DNA from: a bacterium
GTDB lineage: Bacteria; Actinomycetota; Acidimicrobiia; Acidimicrobiales; CATQHL01
DNA: 64,000 nucleotides
NCBI GenBank assembly: GCA_026708055.1
Contig: JAPOVS010000069.1
Location: forward strand, 10,110 to 74,109
Reading direction: 5' to 3'
Of the stretch, positions 8,103 through 17,079 are shown one piece after another. Numbering within the stretch: position 1 is the stretch's first letter; every line of letters begins with the position of its first letter. Position numbers and translations under genes: made by a program. The notes beneath the pieces are model-generated. The model saw only the letters and a list, made by a program, of their open reading frames with translations. It was not told the origin of the DNA and ran no database searches.

Positions 8103-9934
8103 GGGCGCTCCCCCGCCGCGGGCTCGTCGCCGTTGCCGTCATCAGTGTCGACCTCGCCCCGCAGCCAGGCGTCCTGCAGGAACTCCTCCTGGTGCAGCTC
8201 GCGGGACCGGCGGACGCTGGGGATGAGCCCCTCGGGCCGGGCCAGCATCATCCACACCAGCAGCGCGCCGTAGATGAGCAGCTTGAACTCCGAGAACTCC
8301 TGCAGCAGGCCGGGCTGCTTCGGCCCGCCCAACACGCCGATGAGGAGCGCCGCACCGGCGATGACGCCGATGATGCTGCCCATGCCCCCGAAGATCACCA
8401 CCACCAGGATGACCATCGACACCAGGATCAGGAAGCTGGACGGGAACACCGAACCCACCTTGTTGGCGAAGATGGCGCCGCTGAAGGAGCCGAGGACAGC
8501 GCCCACCACGAAGGCCAGCAGCTTGACGTTGACGGTGTTGATGCCCATGGCCTCGGCCACGGTCTCGTCCTCGCGCACCGCCATCCAGGCGCGCCCCAGG
8601 CGCGAGCGCTCGAGTCGCCACGAGACGTAGATGGCGATGGCGCAGAAGACCAGCACCAGGTAGAAGACGTTGCGCGGGTTGGTGCCGTCGACGGTCGTGA
8701 GACCGAAGATCTCCACCCCGCCGATGGCGGTGATGCCCTGCGATCCGCCGAACCAACCCGAGAGCCAGTCCGACAGGAACAGCAGCCGGATGATCTCGCC
8801 GAAACCCAGGGTGACGATGGCCAGGTAGTCGCCGCGCATGCGGATGACCGGCGCCCCGATGAACAGGCCCACCAGCCCGGTGACGATGACCACGAAGATG
8901 AGCGCCACGAACCAGGGGAGTTCGGGGTTGATCCTGGGCGAGGTGGCCGCCGTCAGCACCGCCGCGGTGTAGCTGCCGACGGCGAAGAAGGCCACGTAGC
9001 CGAGGTCCAGGATGCCGGCGAGGCCGACCACGATGTTGAGCCCCAGCGCCAGCAGCACGAACAGGCCGACGTTGGCCAGCAGCTCATTGGTGAGGCTGCC
9101 GACCAGCAGCGGCACGACGATCAGGATCGCCGCGGTCAGCAGGATCATCCCGGCGTTGGCCCTGGTGCGCGCCGGACCCTCGAGGGTCTTGATCCGCTCG
9201 CGGGCAACCTTCAGGCGGCCGCGCCCGAAGAACGCCGCCACCCCGGAGATGGCGGCGGTCACCCCCGCGCCGGCCTGGGTGAGCCCGCCCCGGCGGGCGT
9301 AGAACCAGTCGGCCACCGGCTCCAGTCCGACGCCACTCACGAGGTCGACGACGAGCTGCTCCAGGATCGCGGCGAGGACGACCGTGGCGGCCATCGTCAG
9401 CAGCGTGCGGCGCCAGCGGGTCGCCAGCAGCCGCAGACCGCCGCCGATGAAGCCTCCGACGGCGCCGATGCCGAGCCAGATCAGCACCCCGAAGGCAGGC
9501 CCCTGGTCGAAGGAGAGCAGATCCCGCAGTTGCGGGCTCCAGTTCACCAGCGGCTCCCGGATGTCGAAGTGGGTGATCAGCACCACCAGCAGCGACAGAC
9601 CCGCGCCCGCCAGCGTCCCCACCAGGGCGCCGCCGATCAACTCGTACCGGCCGGGCCCGTGGATCGGGACGCCCTCGAGTTTGACCTGGCGGCCGATGCG
9701 GTGACCCACGACGATGGGGATGGCCCCGATGAACACGTAGCCGAGGCTCAGGATCGACTCGATAACGAGGCGCTCGTCGAGCCGCACCGGCATGGCCGAG
9801 AGCGAGATGAACATCTCCACGAAGGCGGCCACGCCTCCCAAGCGCCCCAGCCGGCGCCAGTCCAGGTCGCGGGCGCGGCGCGGCGGGGCGAGCTCTTCCT
9901 CGGGGGGCCCGGGGCGCATCTCGGTGGCGGTCAT
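8099..9934 (-). CDS. livM: LivM-type ABC permease with long N-terminal membrane extension
   Basis: A 611-aa permease, about twice the usual LivM length. Residues about 270-570 are the canonical BPD_transp_2 domain (VGLAGILDLGYVAFFAVGSY, IRMRGDYLAIVTLGFGEIIR, RSRLGRAWMAVREDETVAEA as the ATPase-coupling loop, GAVLGSFSGAIF). Residues 1-265 form an extra hydrophobic region with about six membrane segments and no LivM-like motifs. It overlaps livG and livH by 4 nt on each side, so it belongs to the operon. The extension may form a scaffold in the membrane; that is inference. Confidence 0.9.
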   Translation of the reverse strand: MTATEMRPGPPEEELAPPRRARDLDWRRLGRLGGVAAFVEMFISLSAMPVRLDERLVIESILSLGYVFIGAIPIVVGHRIGRQVKLEGVPIHGPGRYELIGGALVGTLAGAGLSLLVVLITHFDIREPLVNWSPQLRDLLSFDQGPAFGVLIWLGIGAVGGFIGGGLRLLATRWRRTLLTMAATVVLAAILEQLVVDLVSGVGLEPVADWFYARRGGLTQAGAGVTAAISGVAAFFGRGRLKVARERIKTLEGPARTRANAGMILLTAAILIVVPLLVGSLTNELLANVGLFVLLALGLNIVVGLAGILDLGYVAFFAVGSYTAAVLTAATSPRINPELPWFVALIFVVIVTGLVGLFIGAPVIRMRGDYLAIVTLGFGEIIRLLFLSDWLSGWFGGSQGITAIGGVEIFGLTTVDGTNPRNVFYLVLVFCAIAIYVSWRLERSRLGRAWMAVREDETVAEAMGINTVNVKLLAFVVGAVLGSFSGAIFANKVGSVFPSSFLILVSMVILVVVIFGGMGSIIGVIAGAALLIGVLGGPKQPGLLQEFSEFKLLIYGALLVWMMLARPEGLIPSVRRSRELHQEEFLQDAWLRGEVDTDDGNGDEPAAGERP

Positions 9935-11052
9935 GTCCGGTCCTCGGCCCGCAGGCGCTCACCGAAGATGCCGCTGGGCCGCAGCAGCAGCACGCCGATC
10001 AGCATGGCGAAGGCCACGGCGTCGCGCAGCTGCGACACCCCGCTGACGCCCAGCGGCTCCAGGATGAGCAGCGGTCCCACCGACTCGGCGATCCCGATGA
10101 ACAGGCCACCGACCATGGCCCCGCCGAGGTTGCCGATGCCGCCCACCACCGCCGAACTGAAGGCCTTGATGCCGGGCAGGAACCCGGTGTTGTGGATGAC
10201 GCTGCCGAACAGGACCCCCCAGAGGATGCCCGCCATGCCGGCGAAGGCGCCGCCCACGGCGAACACCTTCACGATGGTGCGGTTCACGTCGATGCCCATG
10301 AGGGCGGCGATCTCGGCGTCCTCGGCCACCGCCCGCATCGCCTTGCCGACCTTGGTGCGCTCCACGAGGTACCAGAGGGCGATCATCGAGACGGCCGCGG
10401 CCACGATGACCATGATCCTGGCGCCCTCGATCTCGAGGAAGGTGTGCTTCTCCCGCAGCCAGTCGGGCCTTCGCGGGTACGACTTGCTGGCCGGGCCGAA
10501 CAGCACGATCGACATGTTCTGGATGAAGAACGACACGCCGATGGAGGTGATGAGCGGTATCAGCCGGGGCGCCCCCCGCAGCGGCCGGTAGGCGACCCGT
10601 TCCATGACCACCGCCAGGAACATCGACACCAGGATCGACCCGAACATCACCAGCGCCAACGAGCCGATGAAGTTGCTCTCCCACAGGCCGGCGTCGGCCA
10701 GCTTGTTGGAAGTGATCATGCCGGTCATGGCGCCCATCATGAACACCTCGCCGTGGGCGAAGTTGATGAACCCCAGCACGCCGTAGACCATGGAGTAGCC
10801 CAGCGCGATCAGCCCGTACATGGCGCCCTGGGCGATGCCCGACACCACGAGGCCCCGGAACTGGGCGCCGGTGAGGCCGGTGGCGTCGGGATTGGCCCAG
10901 CGGGCGAAGGCGTTGTCGGTGTTGATCTCCTGGGCGATGAACGCCGCCAGGCCGACGAGAACCAGCCCGACGGCGAAGACGCGCAGGACCGTGAGGAATT
11001 GGTCGACACCGGTGCGGGGCGCCCCGGTGCGGGGCGCGCCTCTGACGTTCAC
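9931..11052 (-). CDS. livH: branched-chain amino-acid-type ABC transporter permease LivH
   Basis: A 373-aa integral membrane permease of the LivH type: ALGYSMVYGVLGFINFAHGE is the family signature, then AVMERVAYRPLRGAPRL, AVAEDAEIAALMGIDVNRTI (the coupling loop) and GGIGNLGGAMVGGLFIGI. The first 60 residues add a Pro/Arg/Thr-rich lead with a duplicated APRTG and one extra helix. It is the promoter-proximal permease, 69 nt after the binding-protein gene. The transported substrate is probably an amino acid or small amide, not fixed by sequence. Confidence 0.93.
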   Translation of the reverse strand: MNVRGAPRTGAPRTGVDQFLTVLRVFAVGLVLVGLAAFIAQEINTDNAFARWANPDATGLTGAQFRGLVVSGIAQGAMYGLIALGYSMVYGVLGFINFAHGEVFMMGAMTGMITSNKLADAGLWESNFIGSLALVMFGSILVSMFLAVVMERVAYRPLRGAPRLIPLITSIGVSFFIQNMSIVLFGPASKSYPRRPDWLREKHTFLEIEGARIMVIVAAAVSMIALWYLVERTKVGKAMRAVAEDAEIAALMGIDVNRTIVKVFAVGGAFAGMAGILWGVLFGSVIHNTGFLPGIKAFSSAVVGGIGNLGGAMVGGLFIGIAESVGPLLILEPLGVSGVSQLRDAVAFAMLIGVLLLRPSGIFGERLRAEDRT

Positions 11053-11121
11053 CGGAACCGCCTCACGGCCTACAACAGTAGGCGAGGGCGTCCCGGGCGT
11101 TGCAGTTCGGGCCTCTGGGTG

Positions 11122-13532
11122 CTACGGGGCGTAGGAGAAGACGACGTTCTCCATGCTGGCATCGGCGTTGGCCTCGCCTCCGATGTTCTGGACGACGGTG
11201 ATGCGGGCGGCGCCGCAGTCGCCGAAGTCGTCGCAGTTGATCGTGCCGATGAGGCCGCTGTAGCCCCGGAGTTGGTTCAGGTAGGCGCGCACGCCCTGGC
11301 GGTCGATCACCAGCGTGTCACCGTCCAGCCTGGAGGCGGCCACGATCGCGTCCAGCAGCATCGCCGTGGCGTCGTAGCCGTGCGCCCAGAACGGCGCCGC
11401 CGGCCGCTCGCCGTAGTCGGCCTCGTAGGCCGCCAGGAAGTCCGGCGCCGACTTGCCGGTGCTCTGGTTCACGTTGTCGCCGAAGCGCTGATCCGGCCCG
11501 GAGAAGTACATGCCCGCGGTCTGCGGCAGCGCCAGGTAGTTGGTGTTCAGCAGGCCGTCGGCGGCCAGCAGCACCGTGTCCTCCAGCCCCGGCACGCCCG
11601 GCGCCTGGTCGGCGATGAAGTCGCCCGCCGGCTGGAAGATCGGGAAGAACAGCGCGCCCGGGCTGCCGGCGGCGATCTCGGTCAGCACGGGCACCATGTC
11701 GGTGTCCTCCTTGTTCACCGCCGAGAAGCCGGTCACCGTGCCGCCCAGGGCCGCGTAGGCGTCAGCGAACGCCTGCGCCAGGCCTTGGGTGTAGGGGTCG
11801 CCGTCGTGGATGGCCGCGGCGCTCCCGATCCCCAGTTCGTCGTAGACGAACGCGGCCATCGCCGCGCCCTGGAACAGGTCGTTGTGGGCGGTGCGGTAGT
11901 AGCCCTCGCTGTAGTTGGGCCCCGCGTTGCCGGCCAGGTCCGACGTGAGAGCCGGGGAGGTGTTGGCCCCGGAGATCATCGTCATGCCGGCCGCGCCGAT
12001 CAGCGGCGCCGCCGCCACCGCCGCGCCCGAGCACGACGTGCCGATCACGCCGACCACGTCGGAGTCGGACACGACCGTCTGCGCCGCCGCCTGCCCGCCG
12101 TCGTTGGAGCACAGGTCGTCGAGCGTGGTGCCGAGGTCCACGTCGAAGCCGCGCACCGGGCCGTAGTCCCTGATCGCCAGGACCACGCTGCGCTCGATCG
12201 GCAGGCCGAAGTAGGCCACGTCGCCCGAGATGGCGTTCAGCGAGCGGATCTGGACCGCGTCGCCCGCCTCGACCCTGACGACGCCCAGCGAGCCGTCGCC
12301 GAACGGCGTCTCCAGCTCGATCGGCGGGATGGATCCGGCCTCGGCGGCCGAGCCCAGCGGCGAGAACGAGAAGACCACGTTGTCGAGGCTGGCCTCGGCG
12401 TTCTCCTCGCCGCCGATGTTCTGGATCACGGTGATGCGGGAGGAGCCGCAGTCGCCGAAGTTGTCGCAGTTGATGGTTCCGATGAGGCCGCTGTAGCCCT
12501 CGACGCCGTTGAGGAACTCGCGCACGCCCTGGCGGTCGATCACCAGGTTGTCGCCGTCCAGGTAGGACGCCGCGTCGATGGCGTCCAGCAGCAGCGTGGT
12601 GGCGTCGTAGCCGTGCGCCCAGAACGGCGCCGCCGGACGCTCGCCGTAGTCGGCCTCGTAAGCCTCCAGGAAGTCCACCGCGGACTTGCCGGTGCCCTGG
12701 TTCACGTTGTCGCCGAAGCGCTGATCCGGCCCGGAGAAGTACATGCCGACGGTCTGCGGCAGCGACAGGTAGTTGGTGTTCAGCAGGCCGTCGGCGGCCA
12801 GCAGCACCGTGCCCTCCAACCCCGGCACGCCGGGTGCCTGGTCGGCGACGAAGTCGCCCGCCGGCTGGAAGATCGGGAAGAACAGCGCACCCGGGCTGCC
12901 GGCGGCGATCTCGGTCAGCACCGGCACCATGTCGGTGTCGTCCTTGTTGACCGCCGAGAAGCCGGTCACGTCGCCGCCGAGTGCGGCGAAGGCGTCGGTG
13001 AACGCCTGGGCCAGGCCCTGGGTGTACGGGTCACCGTCGTGGATCGCCGCGGCGGAGCCGATGCCCAGCTCGTTGTACACGAACTCGGCCATGGCCGCGC
13101 CCTGGAACAGGTCGTTGTGGGCCGTGCGGTAATAGCCCTCGCTGTAGTTGGGCCCGGCGTTGCCGGCCAGGTCCGACGTGAGGGCCGGCGAGGTGTTGCC
13201 GCCGGAGATGATCACCATGCCCGCGGCGCCGATCAGCGGCGCCGCCGCCACCGCCGCACCCGAGCACGACGTGCCGATCACGCCGACCACGTCGGAGTCG
13301 GCCACGACCGTCTGCGCCGCCGCCTGGCCGCCGTCGTTGGAGCACAGGTCGTCCAGCGTGGTGCCGAGGTCGACGTCGAAGCCCTTGATCGGGCCGTAGT
13401 CCCGGATCGCCAGCACCACCGACCGCTCGATGGGCAGGCCGAAGAACGCCACGTCACCGGAGATGGCGTTCAGCGAGCGGATCTGGATGGCGTCGCCCGC
13501 CTCGACGGTCACGACGCCCAGCGACCCGTCGC
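11122..13532 (-). repeat. 1.2-kb tandem direct repeat inside the binding-protein gene
   Basis: The nucleotide segments 12308-13532 and 11122-12307 are highly similar direct repeats with a period of about 1224 bp (408 codons). Long identical runs occur at both, for example GAGATGGCGTTCAGCGAGCG and CTCGCTGTAGTTGGGCCC. This indicates a fairly recent in-frame duplication, or ongoing gene conversion between the halves. Confidence 0.9.
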
Positions 13533-13734
13533 CCAGGTGGGTCATGTCCACCGCTGGGGCCTCGTCGGGCCCCGCGGGCACCTCCGTGGTGGCCGTGGGC
13601 TCCGCCGCGGTGGTGGCGGTGGGCTGGGCGGTGTCGTCCTCAGCGTCGCCGCAGGCGGCGGCCACGAGGACGACGCACAGGAGCGATGCGAGCAGCGAGT
13701 AAAGAAGACGGACAGACCTACCGGATCCGAACAT
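11122..13734 (-). CDS. tandem-duplicated HAAT-type substrate-binding lipoprotein
   Basis: An 870-aa exported binding protein made of two nearly identical Peripla_BP_6 (Leu/Ile/Val-binding-type) domains. The start is ATG 13734, six bases after a strong GAGGAGGGG ribosome binding site. A lipoprotein signal follows (LLASLLCVVLVAAACGD, with Cys as the likely lipidated residue), then a Thr/Ala/Pro linker. Copy 1 begins GDGSLGVVTVEAGDAIQIRS and copy 2, about 408 residues later, begins GDGSLGVVRVEAGDAVQIRS. Each has VVGVIGTSCSGAAVAAAPLI and ends with a NVVFSFSP or NVVFSYAP type segment. Single-domain proteins are normal for this family, so two linked sites on one lipoprotein are unusual. It heads the liv operon and feeds LivH/LivM. 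Confidence 0.93.
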   Translation of the reverse strand: MFGSGRSVRLLYSLLASLLCVVLVAAACGDAEDDTAQPTATTAAEPTATTEVPAGPDEAPAVDMTHLGDGSLGVVTVEAGDAIQIRSLNAISGDVAFFGLPIERSVVLAIRDYGPIKGFDVDLGTTLDDLCSNDGGQAAAQTVVADSDVVGVIGTSCSGAAVAAAPLIGAAGMVIISGGNTSPALTSDLAGNAGPNYSEGYYRTAHNDLFQGAAMAEFVYNELGIGSAAAIHDGDPYTQGLAQAFTDAFAALGGDVTGFSAVNKDDTDMVPVLTEIAAGSPGALFFPIFQPAGDFVADQAPGVPGLEGTVLLAADGLLNTNYLSLPQTVGMYFSGPDQRFGDNVNQGTGKSAVDFLEAYEADYGERPAAPFWAHGYDATTLLLDAIDAASYLDGDNLVIDRQGVREFLNGVEGYSGLIGTINCDNFGDCGSSRITVIQNIGGEENAEASLDNVVFSFSPLGSAAEAGSIPPIELETPFGDGSLGVVRVEAGDAVQIRSLNAISGDVAYFGLPIERSVVLAIRDYGPVRGFDVDLGTTLDDLCSNDGGQAAAQTVVSDSDVVGVIGTSCSGAAVAAAPLIGAAGMTMISGANTSPALTSDLAGNAGPNYSEGYYRTAHNDLFQGAAMAAFVYDELGIGSAAAIHDGDPYTQGLAQAFADAYAALGGTVTGFSAVNKEDTDMVPVLTEIAAGSPGALFFPIFQPAGDFIADQAPGVPGLEDTVLLAADGLLNTNYLALPQTAGMYFSGPDQRFGDNVNQSTGKSAPDFLAAYEADYGERPAAPFWAHGYDATAMLLDAIVAASRLDGDTLVIDRQGVRAYLNQLRGYSGLIGTINCDDFGDCGAARITVVQNIGGEANADASMENVVFSYAP

Positions 13735-13901
13735 GCCGATCCCCTCCTCTTTGAGTCGACGGTCCACTTGGGGACACTAGTTGGCCCACAAACCTACCGG
13801 GACGGCAGGCTGACAGGTACGAATCACCATCGATGGATGACACCTATTGACGACTGTTCTCATACGAATGTCGAATGATCGCGAGAGGCTCGCGCGCTGT
13901 C

Positions 13902-14663
13902 TCAGGTCCGGGCGCGCCAGAGCGGCTCCCGGGGAGCGTCGAAGAGGACGTCCGTGACCTCGCCGCGCACCGAGCTGAAGGCGTGCTCCACCCAGATGTC
14001 CGGTCCGGCCAGCGGGGACGGCAGGTCGTCCTGTGAGAAGAACCCCACGCCGGTGCACTCCACCGGGTGGGCGCGCAACTCCCCGCCCAGCGCCCGGCAG
14101 TGGTACACCAGGGAGTAGGTGGGCACCGACGTGAAGCCGTGGCGCATGCTGTCGAGCACCGCGATGAGCCGGACCGGCTCGCAGTCGATGCCGGTCTCCT
14201 CCGCCACCTCCTTGACCGCGATCTCCGAGGACGAGTAGCCCACGTCGGCCCAGCCGGTGGGGTACAGCCAGTACCCCGAGTCCGCCCGGCGGATCAGCAG
14301 CACCCTCCCGTCGTCGTCGCTCACGACCGCGCCCACGGCCACTTTGGGGGTGACGTAGCCGGGCACTCCCTCGCCCACCGCGGCGATCCACTCGGTGATC
14401 TGCGTGGCAGGGTCACAGCAGCGGCCCGCCGCGGCGGCGATGTCGGCGGCCACGGCCAGCACCTCCTCGAACCGCTCGCGCTCGTAGTGGCTGTCGGTAA
14501 ACCCCAGGCCGGTGCGGGCGATGCCGGCCAGCGCCTCGCTCCAGCGCAGCAACTCCAGTTCGTCAATGGGTTGGCCGATGGGGTCGGCGACGGGGTCGCC
14601 GTGCGGGGTTCCGCCACCCGCGGGGGAACCCCCTGCGGGGCTGCTCGGCGGCGGGCCCGTCAT
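13902..14663 (-). CDS. NUDIX hydrolase with N-terminal NUDIX_N-like domain
   Basis: A 253-aa protein. Residues about 35-110 form a helical N-terminal domain (LLRWSEALAGIARTGLGFT, RFEEVLAVAADIAA) of the type found in front of some ADP-ribose pyrophosphatase-like nudix enzymes. The nudix box region follows, with WADVGYSSSEIAVKEVAEET (GX5EX7REUXEE form, with Ala-Asp for the first Gly-Gly and Lys for Arg) and later FSQDDLPSP. It should hydrolyse a nucleoside diphosphate linked to another group; the substrate is open. The N-terminus is Gly/Pro-rich and the exact start is uncertain. It lies 7 nt downstream of glnD. Confidence 0.85.
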   Translation of the reverse strand: MTGPPPSSPAGGSPAGGGTPHGDPVADPIGQPIDELELLRWSEALAGIARTGLGFTDSHYERERFEEVLAVAADIAAAAGRCCDPATQITEWIAAVGEGVPGYVTPKVAVGAVVSDDDGRVLLIRRADSGYWLYPTGWADVGYSSSEIAVKEVAEETGIDCEPVRLIAVLDSMRHGFTSVPTYSLVYHCRALGGELRAHPVECTGVGFFSQDDLPSPLAGPDIWVEHAFSSVRGEVTDVLFDAPREPLWRART

Positions 14664-14670
14664 TGCCTCG

Positions 14671-17022
14671 TCATGGCGCCGGCGCGATGCCCGCCGCCTC
14701 GCGCACCGCCGCGGCGATCCGCTCGAGCCGCTCCGGGTCGGTGATCCTGCCGCCGCTGCCGTCGTGCACGTAGAAGGAGTCCACGACGTGGTCGCCCAGG
14801 GTCTGCACCTTCGCCTGCCCGATGTGCAGGCCGGAGCGCACCAGCGCCTCGGTGATCCAGTGGAGCAGGCCGAGGCTGTCGGGTGCCGCCACCTCGATCA
14901 CCGTCACCGAGGAGATCTCGTTGTCGAACTTCACGTAGGACTCGGTCACCGGCTCGGGAGCCAGCGGATCGCCGGCACCCGAGGCGGCGTGCGCCCAGCG
15001 GGCCAGCCGCTCGCCGGGCACCAACTCGCCGGCGAGCGCGGCGCGCACGTCGGCCAGCACCGGCGGCCACTCCAACCCCACTCCCGGCGGCGGCTCCACG
15101 AACACCGCGAGCGCCGTCATGCCGGCGGCGGTGTGCACCGCCGCGGAGAGGACGTTCAGACCGTTGAGGCTGATCGCTCCGGCGACCGCGCCCAGCACCG
15201 TCGGCGCGCTCGGCACGACCACGATCAGTTGCCGCTCGGAGACCTCCAGCAGCTCGGTCCCGACCGCCATGGCCTCGCTCACCTCGGGGGTGGGGAACGC
15301 GTCCGGTTCGCCGCCGAGCACGCCGCCGCGGAGGTAGTTCTCGGTGCGGCGCACCAGCCCCCGCACGAGGTCGGCCTTCCAGCGGGTCCACACCGATGGG
15401 CCCGTGGAGATCGCATCGGCCTCGGTCAGGGCTGCGAGCAGTTGCAGCATCTCGACGCTGCCCACCTGCTCGGCCACCCGCTGCACCGTGCTGATCTCGT
15501 CGATGTCGCGCCGGATGGCCACGTCGGGCAGCAGCAGGTGGAGTTCCACGAGCCGCACGAGCGTGGCCACGTCGTCGGCGTCGAAGCCCATGCGGCGGCC
15601 GATGACGTCCATGAGCTCCATGCCGACGGTGGTGTGATCGCCGGGGTAGCCCTTGCCGAGGTCGTGCAGCAGGGACGCCACCAGCAGCAGATCCCGGCGG
15701 CGCACGCTCACCTCGCCGCCGGCGATCATGTCGGCGGCCTGGGCGGCCGTCTCGCAGAGGTGGCGGTCCACGGTGAAGCGGTGGTAGTCGTTGCGTTGCA
15801 GGCGGCTCCGGCAGGTCTCCCACTCGGGCAGGATCTTGACCACGGCGCCCGCCTGGTCGAGCGCCTCGATGATGGGGATGGCGTTGCGCCCGCAGGCCAG
15901 CAACTCCACGAACAGCTCCCGGGCGCCGGCCGGCCAGGGGTCGCCGAGCGGCGTCATCTCGGCGCCGAGCCGCAGCAGGGAGTCGCGCTCGATGCGGGTG
16001 CCGCGGCCCGCCGCCGCCACCGCCACCCGCAGGGGCAGCAGCGCATCGCCGCTCACCGACACCTCCGGCGTCAGGCGCAGCTCGTTGCGGTCGTGGCGGA
16101 TCTGGACACCCGCCTCGAGGGTCGTGACCGCGGGGCGACGGCGGCGCATCCCGCGCGGCGCCGTCCAGTGCTCGACACCCGCCCAGGCCTCGTCGGCCAC
16201 CCAGCCGACCGTGCGTCCCGCCGCCGCCACCGCGGTCATGAAGTCCTCCACCGTGGTGTGACCGAGCGCGGCAGCCACGTCGGCCTGCACCTCCAGGGTG
16301 AGCAGGTTGCGGGCGTTGCCGGTGGCGCGGTGCAGCTCGACGCGGGCGGCCAGCAGGGTCTCGTGGGCGCCGCGCACCATCGTGCTGTCGGGATCGGCGA
16401 GGTCGGGCCGAGCCAGCGCCACGTAGCGCAGCGCCTGCAGGTCGCGCATGCCGCCGGTGGACTCCTTCAGGTCGGGCTGCAGCCGGAAGGCGACCTCCCC
16501 GTGCTCGAACTCCCGCCAGCGGGCGTCGGAGGCCAGCTGGGGCAGCCAGCGGCGAGCCCGGCGGGACCACTGGTCGCGGGCGCCTCCGACGAGGCGCTCG
16601 GCGAGGCTCGGATCGCCGGCCACGCAACGCGCCGACAGCAGCGACGTGGCCGTGTCGAGATCGTCCGACGCCAGCTGCAGCGTCTCGGGCACGGTGCGCA
16701 CGGCGTGGCCGAGCTTCAGGCCCTCGTTCCACACGGGGTACCACAGCTCGCCTGCCAACTCGGTGACGTCCTGGCCCCGCTCGTACAGCAACAACAGGTC
16801 GAGGTCGCTCTCGGGGCTCAGCTCGGAGCGGCCGTACCCGCCGACGGCGATCAGCGCCACACCCCGCTCGGGACCGCCGGCGCCGCGGTACACCTCTGCC
16901 AGCCACTCGTCCACGCGGCGGCTGTAGGCACGGCAGAACACAGCCCCCGCCAGGCGCCGGTCGGCGATGATCCGCTGCCGGTCGAGGGGGCGTATGCCGG
17001 CGGCGGCGGTGGGTGCGGTCAT
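14671..17022 (-). CDS. glnD: [protein-PII] uridylyltransferase/uridylyl-removing enzyme
   Basis: Bifunctional nitrogen sensor, 783 aa. It uridylylates PII under low glutamine and removes UMP when glutamine is high. Domains in order: nucleotidyltransferase at about 55-150 (GGYGRSELSPESDLDLL with the GS/DxD catalytic pattern), PII-UTase helical domain (STGGMRDLQALRYVALAR), HD phosphohydrolase around 450 (LLVASLLHDLGKGYPGDH, HD pair present), and two C-terminal ACT domains, the last being GLLHWITEALVRSGLHIGQAKVQT. Length is slightly short of the E. coli enzyme. No glnB/glnK or amtB is in the window, so its PII partner is elsewhere. Confidence 0.93.
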   Translation of the reverse strand: MTAPTAAAGIRPLDRQRIIADRRLAGAVFCRAYSRRVDEWLAEVYRGAGGPERGVALIAVGGYGRSELSPESDLDLLLLYERGQDVTELAGELWYPVWNEGLKLGHAVRTVPETLQLASDDLDTATSLLSARCVAGDPSLAERLVGGARDQWSRRARRWLPQLASDARWREFEHGEVAFRLQPDLKESTGGMRDLQALRYVALARPDLADPDSTMVRGAHETLLAARVELHRATGNARNLLTLEVQADVAAALGHTTVEDFMTAVAAAGRTVGWVADEAWAGVEHWTAPRGMRRRRPAVTTLEAGVQIRHDRNELRLTPEVSVSGDALLPLRVAVAAAGRGTRIERDSLLRLGAEMTPLGDPWPAGARELFVELLACGRNAIPIIEALDQAGAVVKILPEWETCRSRLQRNDYHRFTVDRHLCETAAQAADMIAGGEVSVRRRDLLLVASLLHDLGKGYPGDHTTVGMELMDVIGRRMGFDADDVATLVRLVELHLLLPDVAIRRDIDEISTVQRVAEQVGSVEMLQLLAALTEADAISTGPSVWTRWKADLVRGLVRRTENYLRGGVLGGEPDAFPTPEVSEAMAVGTELLEVSERQLIVVVPSAPTVLGAVAGAISLNGLNVLSAAVHTAAGMTALAVFVEPPPGVGLEWPPVLADVRAALAGELVPGERLARWAHAASGAGDPLAPEPVTESYVKFDNEISSVTVIEVAAPDSLGLLHWITEALVRSGLHIGQAKVQTLGDHVVDSFYVHDGSGGRITDPERLERIAAAVREAAGIAPAP

Positions 17023-17079
17023 CTGCGTCTGACGTGCTGCGGCGCGCCCGGGCCGGTGTCGGTCAGCCCGCCCACGGTC

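Noticed and set aside
8192-10591. 799-codon plus-strand frame opposite livM and livH
   Set aside because: Its product is an antisense His/Asp/Gln-rich sequence without homology features, over two well supported permeases.
10192-13878. 1228-codon open frame on the plus strand opposite livH and the binding-protein gene
   Set aside because: It is antisense to genes with clear family matches, its product is His/Arg/Ala low complexity, and such frames are expected at 70% GC.
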